Shown here one piece after another: positions 56,642 through 64,000 of a stretch of 64,000 nt of DNA (positions are counted from its first letter, which is position 1; each line of letters opens with the position of its first letter). A program made the position numbers and the translations under genes. Under the pieces are notes generated by a model. The model searched no databases. It saw only the letters and a program-made list of their open reading frames with translations, and was not told the origin of the DNA. Source of the DNA: Anthoceros angustus (Eukaryota; Streptophyta; Anthocerotopsida; Anthocerotales; Anthocerotaceae); assembly GCA_010909165.1 (NCBI GenBank), contig VJWM01000108.1, forward strand, positions 744,001-808,000, read 5' to 3'.

Positions 56642-57220
56642 GTGTTCCACCACTTGAAAGTAAAAGTTTTCGGTTGTAATAAACATATGAAAATGGCAGC
56701 CCTCATGCATTCTACAAAAATGCAGACGGGCCCACACTTGAAAGTGCATCTTTTATCAAAGGTATGGGCTCATAAAGGGTGTACGCATCATCAAAGTAGG
56801 GCAGATATGCTGTTGCAGGAAGGGTGTACATCGCGACAAGGGGGTGCTGTCTCGACCGAAGGGGTTACTATATTCCCCCATCAAAAATTATCATGTTTTA
56901 AGGTCGAGAGCACGAATGCACGTCTGAAGCAGGAAGGAGGCCACGTACCTCACACAAAGTTGGTGTTGAAGCCACTGTGTGAGAAGGAAAAGGAAGATGT
57001 GCTTTGTGGGCATGCTGAGAAACTAGCTTTGGCCTTTGGTCTCTTGAACACTCGGAGTGGGACACCTCTGGTGGTAACGAAGAATCTACGCATGTGCAGT
57101 GACTGCCTCAGCTCCACGGAGATCATGTCAAGGCTTGAACAGAGAGGCATTGTTGTGAGGGATGGGTACCGTGTGCATCCATTCGCAGCTGGTTCTTGCA
57201 GTTGTAATGGTCGACCGTGA
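56642..57220 (+). pseudogene. P1: PPR gene remnant, DYW domain only
   Basis: Homologous to the C-terminal end of P2 and P3 from about 56,893 on. It encodes the tail of the E region and a complete DYW deaminase domain: HAEKLALAFGLLNT with the catalytic H-x-E, CSDC as the second zinc-binding pair, and the end GSCSCNGRP followed by a stop at 57,218-57,220. All PPR motifs are missing. The open frame extends upstream to 56,642 but that part is unrelated to PPR genes and has no ATG start. Compared with P2, the residue after CSDC is Leu instead of His. Most likely the 3' remnant of an older tandem copy. Confidence 0.8.
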
Positions 57221-57500
57221 GAATGAAGAAGAACCATCCAGTGCTCGAGAGAATCCCTACTGCCTTTTCCTCGGGGGTGAAAGTGCTGGGTTGATGCCAT
57301 CCCTCTCCTTACGGAGACATGCAGGCATGGATGGCTAACACTGATTCGCCTCTTGTAAGAACAGGGAGAACCAGAAGAGAATTTTTCGTTCCAGACTGAA
57401 AGCTTTATGACAGTATTTGTTTTCTGGTTACCCAATAAAAATCCGTCTGCACTATCCGTCAGGGTGGTGTGGCCATACTTTTCAGTACATACCTGACATC
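57221..57500 (+). other. P1 3' flank
   Basis: 3' untranslated-like sequence shared with the region after P2 (words acccaataaaaatc and gggtggtgtggcc recur near 60,782-60,832). A polyadenylation-type AATAAA lies at 57,433-57,438. Confidence 0.5.
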
Positions 57501-57511
57501 CTGCCATGGTC

Positions 57512-57680
57512 TATTGTTAGACTTACCTTCCGTTGACTGCCAACGATGTTGTTAGACTCATGTTCCGATGGCTGCCAACGCCGACGATGTTATTGGACTC
57601 GTATTCCGATGAGTGTCAACGATGTTGTAGACAAACCTTCTGATGAGTTCCCACGATGTTGTTAGACTCATCTTCCCTCT
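57512..57680. repeat. ~36-bp tandem repeat upstream of P2
   Basis: Five diverged units of a motif like acgatgttgttagactcatg plus ttccgatggctgcca, ending about 15 bp before the P2 start codon. It lies where the promoter or 5' UTR of P2 should be. The word does not recur in front of P3. Confidence 0.75.
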
Positions 57681-57694
57681 GCGGTCCTTGAACG

Positions 57695-60518
57695 ATGGCC
57701 ACAGTATGGCAACCGGACCCGTCGCGGACCCAACAAATCGGTGTGTGTACAGGGATTCTACGAGGAGGTCCTACTCAACTGCCTTTAGGGGATCAAGTCC
57801 TGGCAAACAACCAAGCCTCCTGTTGCACTCAACTCCCTTTAGGGAATCAAGCCCCGGCAAACAACCAAGCCTCCAGCTGCAGCAGTGTAAGGAGCCCAGC
57901 ACTTCCACTGCCGAGAAAATGTGTGGGTGGAGACGGGCTTAGCAGAGATGGTCGTCTCCAGGAGCAGGAGCAGTTGTGGCAACAGTTTTTTCTGGAACCA
58001 ACCATGTGGTGGGACAGGAGACGAGGTAAGAAGAGCACCCGTTCGCCTGACTTCCGGCGTAAGGGGTCCGGCGAAGTCCTGTGGTTAAACAACATGTTTA
58101 AGCCAGCTTGGGTTGATGAGCAGCTGGTTTCCTTGGATATGCAGATGGGTCAAGGTGCCTCTCCTTCCAAGTCGAGCTCTCCGCTTAAACGGATTCTGAA
58201 AGGATCGGAAATTGGAGTCAGAACGGCTGGAACCGTGAGCACGTTATGTCAGCAGGGGAAGCTTTCTGAGGCCGTCGCAGCCCTGGAATCTCTGGCGCAG
58301 ACAGACTGCGCTGTTTCTCAGTCTCTGTTCTACACTGTTCTAAAACTGTGTACAGCTAAGAGGGATTTGGTTGTGGGTCGACGAATTCATGACCTCACTG
58401 TCAAACTCGGGTACGAGTCGAATGCATACTTGGGGAACCATATCTTGCGCATGTATGCATGCGGAGGTAGGCTGCAGGAGGCCATGGATGTGTTCACCAG
58501 GGTGGCAAACCAGATGCCTTCATGTGGTCTCCATAATCTCTGCACATGCTAAGCATGGGAAACCTAATGAGGCCATACAACTGTGAGATGCGTAGGTCAG
58601 GAGTGAAGGATGCTCACGTCTTTGTAGCTGCCCTTCAAGCTTGTGCATTTGCCGCCGACTTGGAATCTGGCAGAAAAGTGCACTGTGATGTCACAGTGGC
58701 ATTCCTCCTGACTTGTTTTGTTGGCACTGCCTGGTGGACATGTATGCAAAATGTGGTGAACTGAAAGATGCACGCCAGGTTTTTGACAGCATGACAAAGG
58801 ATGTGGTGACATGGAATGCTGATTGCTGGGTATAGCAAGGGCTGGACATGAGGCTTGTTGTGTATGGACAAATGGAGCAGGAGGGCCTGATTTTGGCTGA
58901 CCATGTTACTTTGCTTGCCTTCTGAAGGCCTGCACTGGTGCCTTAGAAGGGCAGGCAGCTGCACTCAGATTGTTGAAAGGACACATGACATGTGGTGGGC
59001 AACTGCCTGGTGGACATGTATGCAAAATGTGGTGAACTGGAAGATGCACGCCAGGTTTTTGACAGAACAAAGGATGTGGTGACATGGAATGCCCTGATTG
59101 CTGGGTATGCACAGCAAGGACTCGGCCAAGAGGCGCTTTGTGTATGGACAAATGGAGCAGAGGGCCTGATTTTGGCTAACCATGTTACTTTGCTTGCCTT
59201 CTGAAGGCCTGTGAAGCACTGGTGCCTTACAGAAGGGCAGGCAGCTGCACTCAGATTGTGAAGAGGACTGCTGATACTGGTAAACTGCCTGGTGGACATG
59301 TATGCAAAATGTGGTGAACTGGAAGATGCACGCCAGGTTTTTGACAGCTTGGCCACAAAGGATGTGGTGACATGGAATGCCCTGATTGCTGGGTATGCAC
59401 AGCAAGGACTCGCCAAGAGGCGCTTGTTGTATGGACAAATGGAGGAGGTGGGCCAGGCTCATGACCATGTTACTTTGCTTGCCTTCTGAAGGCCTGTGGA
59501 AGCACTGGTGCCTTACAGAAGGGCAGGCAGCTGCACTCACAGATTGTTGAAAGAGGACTGCTGGATGTAGTGTGGGCACCTGCCTGGTGGACATGTATGC
59601 AAAATGTGGTGAACTGGAAGATGCACGCCAGGTTTTTGACAGCATGAACACAAAGGATGTGGTGACATGGAATGCCCTGATATCTGGGTATGGTACTTGT
59701 GATGAGGTCAGGCACTAGCTTGTTTTGAGGAGATGTTAGTTGCCGGTATTCAGCCTGATGCTACTTTTACTTGCCTTAGTAGCATGCAGTCATGAGGGAC
59801 TGGTGAGGGTCGCTTTGATTCCATGGCTGAACAGCATGGCATCAAACCTACTATTGAGCACATGCATGATTGATCTTCTTGGGCGTGCAGGCCATTTAGA
59901 TGAGGCTGAGATGCTATTGTCATGAGGCCAAAGTAATGTGGGCTTGACGTCTTTGTTGAATGCCTGCAAAAGTCACGGGGATATAGAGAGGGCGATGGTG
60001 TTTTGAAAGCATTGTTAGGCTGGACCTGGGAGCCATATGTGCTCATGGCCAATGCCTACGCAGATGCAGGTAGGTGGACGATGTAGACAGGATTGAAACA
60101 CAGAATGGTAGCAGGAGCTAACAAGAAACCTGCAGTGGCGACCATTGAGGTGAATAAGCAGGTACATAGATTTGCTGGTGGGAGAAGAGAGATTGCGCTT
60201 AAGGTAGAGAGCGAATGCACGTCTGAAGCAGGAAGGAGGCCACTACCTCACACAAAGTTGGTGTTGAAGCCACTGTGTGAGAAGGAAAAGGAAGATTTGC
60301 TTTGTGGGCATGCTGAGAAACTAGCTCTGGCGTTTGGCCTCTTAAACACTCCCAGTGGGACACCTCTGGTGGTAACGAAGAATCTACGGATGTGCAGTGA
60401 CTGCCACAGTTCCACGGAGATCATGTCAAGGCTTGAACAGAGAGACATTGTTGTAAGAGATGGGTACCGCCTGCATCGATTCACAGCTGGTTCTTGCAGC
60501 TGTAAGGGTCGACCGTGA
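57695..60518 (+). pseudogene. P2: PLS-DYW pentatricopeptide repeat gene, frame-broken
   Basis: Paralogue of P3 over its whole length. PPR proteins of this class bind organelle RNA and edit one base through the C-terminal DYW deaminase. The start ATG at 57,695 (MATVWQPDP) aligns with P3. The frame is open to 58,552 and covers the N-terminal region and first PPR motifs (LSEAVAALESLAQ, VGRRIHDLTVKLGYESNAYL). A one-base loss near 58,510 breaks it, and further indels scatter the modules at 58,560-60,090. Four near-identical [16 protein letters not shown] modules lie at about 58,740, 59,016, 59,297 and 59,593. The E region and DYW domain are open again at 60,093-60,518, ending GSCSCKGRP, with H-A-E and CSDCH intact. 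Either a decayed copy or a good gene damaged by sequencing error. Confidence 0.8.
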
Positions 60519-61185
60519 GAATAGTGAACCAGGCAGTGGTCAAGCGTGTACGCCAAAAGTTGCTGCTTTTGTTCTTGGGTGAAAGTGTTTCATGCATCCG
60601 TGTTGCAATGAGACGTGGATCAGCGTTAGCCATCCATGCGCATGTCTCAGTTTCGACAGGGACACAGTTGGATTTCAAGGCTCTTCTGGAAGGGAGGACA
60701 CAATGGAGCTTTAATGAAGCATTGCTGAATATGAGTTTGCGTGCTGAAACTTCGAACCGTAACGTGCTCGTTTTCGGAGGGTACCCAATGAAAAAACTGC
60801 CTGCACAGAGATCCTTCCGGGTGGTGTGGCCGTCAACAGTGCCTCTGCATCTCACCATAGTCATAGTCTGTTTTGCTCTCAAACTCATGGGCCTTTCACA
60901 CCCCCAAGAAATGAAATGGACTGCGCAGTCACCAAGAAAATGGACTGCGTTGTCATCGTCGGAAAGATAGAAATGCCTATTTTTATTCATCTCTCACTTG
61001 TTTTTAATCGTTAAAACCGCGCGACCATCGCCGTCTTTTGCAACCCATCACGAATTTATGGGAACCATCATCCATGGCGAACAGGCGCCCTGTAACAGCG
61101 CCTTGGGGTCGGGACTGCGCTGTCGTGACGAAACATTTATTTGGTTGTGAAAGGCCTCCTGCTTCCAACAGCGGTCCCTGAACCC
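60519..61185. other. P2-P3 intergenic region
   Basis: 3' flank of P2 with partial similarity to the P1 flank, then the P3 upstream region. A 151-codon frame at 60,515-60,970 overlaps the P2 stop, opens at GTG and resembles nothing known, so I do not support it as a gene. Confidence 0.5.
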
Positions 61186-61188
61186 ATG

Positions 61189-64000
61189 ATGGCCACACTG
61201 TGGCAACCCGACCCGTTCTGTACTCAACAACAGATTGGGGTGTGTACAGGGATTCTACTAGGAGCCCCCACTGGCCTCACTTCAGAGGCAAACAATGAAG
61301 CCTCCAGGTGCATCTGTGCAAGCAGCCCAGCACTTCCACTTCCGACAAAATCTGTGGTTGGGGACCCTACCGTGTGGTGGTCCAACAGACGAGATAGGAA
61401 GAGCTCCCGTCCGCCTGACTTCCGGCGTAAGGGGTCCGGCGAGGTCCTGTGGTTAAACAGCATGTCCAAGCCAGCTTGGGTTGATGAGCAGCTCGTGTCC
61501 TTGGATATGCAGATGGGTCATGGTGCCTCTCCTTCCGAGTCCAGCTCTTCGGATAAGCCTGAACCTGGCAAGCGTGCAAGATTGGAAATGGGCGTGGTTA
61601 CGGCTGTAGCCGTGCGCACGTTATGTCAGCAAGGGAAGCTTTCTGAGGCCGTTGGAGCCCTGGAATCTCTAGCGCAGACAGACTCCGCTATATCTCAGTC
61701 TCTGTTCCATACTGTGCTAAAACTGTGTACAGCTAAGAAGGATTTGGTTGTGGGGCGACGAGTTCATGACCTCACTGTCAAGCTCGGTTACGAGTCGGAT
61801 ACATACTTGGGGAACCATATCTTGCGCATGTATGCGTGTGGAGGCAGTCTGCAGGAGGCCATGGATGTGTTCACCAGGGTGGGGAATCCAGATGCTTTTA
61901 TGTGGTCTTCCATAATCTCTGCATATGCCAAGCATGGGAAATCTAATGACGCCATACAACTGTACCATCAGGTGCTCAGGTCAGGATTGAAGGCGGATGG
62001 TCACGTCTATGTAGCTGCCCTTCAAGCTTGTGCATTTGCCGCCGACTTGGAATCTGGCAGGAAAGTGCACTCTGATGTGTTGCACAGTGGCATTCCTTGT
62101 AACATGTTTGTGGGAAATTGCCTGGTGGACATGTATGTAAAATGTGGTGAACTGAAAGATGCCCGCCACGTTTTTGACAGCATGGCCACTAAGAACGTTG
62201 TGACATGGAATGCCCTGATAGCTGGGTATGCTAAATGTGGTGAACTAAAAGATGCACGCCAGGTTTTTGACAGCATGAGCACAAAGAATGTGGTGACCTG
62301 GAATGCCCTGATAGCTGGGTATGCCCAGCAAGGGCTCGGACATGAGGCCCTCGCTCTGTATGGACAGATGGAGCAGGAGGGCCTCATTTTGGCTGACCGT
62401 GTTACTTTTGCATGCCTTCTGAATGCCTGCACAAACACTGGTTCCTTACAGAAGGGCAGGCAGCTGCACTCACTGATTGTTGAACGAGGACTGCTGGATG
62501 ACGTATTGGTGGGCAACTGCCTGGTGGACATGTATGCAAAGTGTGGTGAACTGAAAGACGCACGCCAGGTTTTTGACAGCATGGCTACAAAGGATGTGGT
62601 GACATGGACCCTATTGCTGGGTATGCACAGCAAGGACTCGGCCAAAGGGCGCTGGACAAATGGAGCAGGAGGGCCTGATTTTGGCTGACCATGTTACTTT
62701 TGCTTGCTGAAGGCCTGTGCAAGCACTGGTGCCTTACAGAAGGGCAGCTGCACTCAGATTGTGTTGAAGAGGACTGCTGGATACGTTGTGTTGGGCACTG
62801 CCTGGTGGACATGTATGCAAAATGTGGTGAACTGGAAGATGCACGCCAGGTTTTTGACAAACAAAGGATGTGGGACATGGAATGCCCTGATTGCTGGTAT
62901 GCTGGGAGGACTTGGCCAAGAGGCGCTTGTGTATGGACAAATGGAGGAGGGCTCATTTTGGCTGACGATGTTACTTTTGCTTGCCTTCTGAAGGCCTGTG
63001 GAAGCACTGGTGCCTTACAGAAGGGCAGGCAGCTGCACTCACAGAGGACTGCTGACGTACTGGTGGGCACCTGCCTGGTGGACATGTATGCAAAATGTGG
63101 TAACTGGAGATGCACGGTTTTGACAGCAACAAAAATGGTGACATGGACCACCTGATATCTGGGTATGGTATTGTGATGAAGGTCACAAGGCACTAGCTTG
63201 TTTTGAGAGATGTTAGTTGCTGTATTCAGCCTAATTACTGCTTGCCTTTTAGTAGCATGCAGTCATGAGGACTGGTCCATGAGGGTCCTCAAGCACTTTG
63301 ATTCCATGAACAGCATGGCATCAAACCTAATTGAGCATTACATTTGCATGATTGATCTTCTTGGGCGTGCAGGCCATTTAGATGAGGCAGAGAAGATGCT
63401 GTCATGTGAGGGCCAAAATAATGTTGTGGGGTTGACGTCTTTGTTGAATGCCTGCAAAAATCACGGGATATAGAGAGGGCGATTGGTGTTTTGAAAGCAT
63501 TGTCAGACTGGACCCTCAAAGGGCTTCTGCGTATGTGCTTATGGCCAATGCCTACGCAGATGCAGGTAGATGGACCGATGTAGACAGGATTGAAACACAC
63601 AGACGGGTAGCAGGAGCTAATAAGAAACCTGCAGTGGCGACCATTGAGGTGAAAAAGCAGGTCCATAGATTTCTGGTGGGAGAAACAAGAGAGGATATTG
63701 CCCGAAAGGTAGAGAGCGCGAATGCACTTCTGAAGGAGGAAGGAGGCCACGTTCCTCACACAAGATTGGTGTTGAAGCCACTGTGTGAGAAAGGAAAGGA
63801 AGATGTGCTTTGTGGGCATGCCGAGAAACTAGCTCTGGCGTTCGGTCTCTTGAACACTCCGAGTGGAACACCTTTGGTAGTAACGAAGAATCTACGCATG
63901 TGCAGTGACTGCCACAGCTCCACGGAGATCATGTCAAGGCTTGAACAGAGACATTGTTGTAAGGGATGGGTACCGTGTGCATCGATTCGCGGCTGTTGCA
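61189..64000 (+). CDS. P3: PLS-DYW pentatricopeptide repeat protein (partial at window end)
   Basis: Probable organelle RNA-editing factor. ATG at 61,189 is chosen because it aligns with P2; another ATG sits directly before it at 61,186. The frame is open to 62,688, about 500 codons. The N-terminal ~130 residues are family-specific (QPDPFCTQQQIGVCTG, FRRKGSGEVLWLN) and may include a transit peptide, though none is obvious. PPR motifs follow as P, L and S types, e.g. [20 protein letters not shown] (P), ADRVTFACLLNACTNTG (L), [20 protein letters not shown] (S). At 62,190-62,283 a 31-residue hybrid motif joins the start of P to the end of S. From about 62,590 to 63,550 indels break the frame within near-identical modules. 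The E region and DYW domain (HAEKLALAFGLLNTPSG, CSDCH) follow, with another 2-base loss near 63,950. The last codons, expected to encode the GRP end, lie outside the window. Confidence 0.8.

Noticed and set aside
58965-59651. 228-codon minus-strand frame across the PPR modules of P2
   Set aside because: Antisense shadow of repeated PPR codons on the plus strand; similar shadows occur at 62,022-62,645 and 62,585-63,193.
60515-60970. 151-codon plus-strand frame after P2
   Set aside because: Opens at GTG overlapping the P2 stop, has no recognisable domain, and lies in DNA partly shared with the P1 3' flank.
1-64000. tRNA, rRNA or other structural RNA genes
   Set aside because: No cloverleaf-like or rRNA sequence was seen; the only tRNA-related words are the primer sites of the retrotransposons.

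Overview
The window reads as nuclear DNA of a land plant: Copia-type LTR retrotransposons primed by initiator-Met tRNA fill the first 56 kb, and intron-less pentatricopeptide repeat (PPR) genes of the PLS-DYW class fill the last 7.5 kb. The DYW domains end in Gly-Arg-Pro instead of Asp-Tyr-Trp. From memory of the literature, that variant is typical of plants with U-to-C organelle RNA editing (hornworts, ferns, some lycophytes), so a fern or another seed-free plant is the best guess. The species cannot be fixed from the sequence.

Positions 1-55,923 are a head-to-tail array of one Copia family, here called B, all on the minus strand. Each unit is about 5.3 kb. Adjacent units share a single ~228-bp LTR (six LTRs seen), giving the pattern LTR-internal-LTR-internal. 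Read on the minus strand, a unit holds: LTR, PBS, a long leader with two conserved hairpins, relics of gag, protease and integrase, an AT-rich tandem repeat, a C-rich block, a 15-bp minisatellite, a polypurine tract, then the next LTR. No B unit shows reverse transcriptase or RNase H, so B looks non-autonomous.

Three consecutive B units (B-4, B-5, B-6) carry a second Copia element, A, at the same site inside the integrase gene. A has ~165-bp LTRs and recognisable gag, protease, integrase, reverse transcriptase and RNase H. The shared insertion point means the B+A composite was itself duplicated in tandem. The A copy in B-4 carries a further ~6-kb insertion (21,347-27,320) with short terminal inverted repeats, a probable target duplication, G-rich repeats and a broken coiled-coil reading frame.

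Positions 55,924-56,900 are a junction with short GC-rich repeats and one unassigned open frame. Three tandem PPR paralogues follow on the plus strand: a DYW-only remnant (P1), a full-length but frame-broken copy (P2), and P3, whose first ~500 codons are open and which runs off the window.

Almost every coding relic is broken by many 1-12-base indels that recur at the same places in different copies, often at CG or CTG/CAG-rich spots. This may be real decay, but an assembly or base-calling artefact in methylated, near-identical repeats is at least as likely. Frame breaks here should not be taken as proof of pseudogenes without read-level checks.
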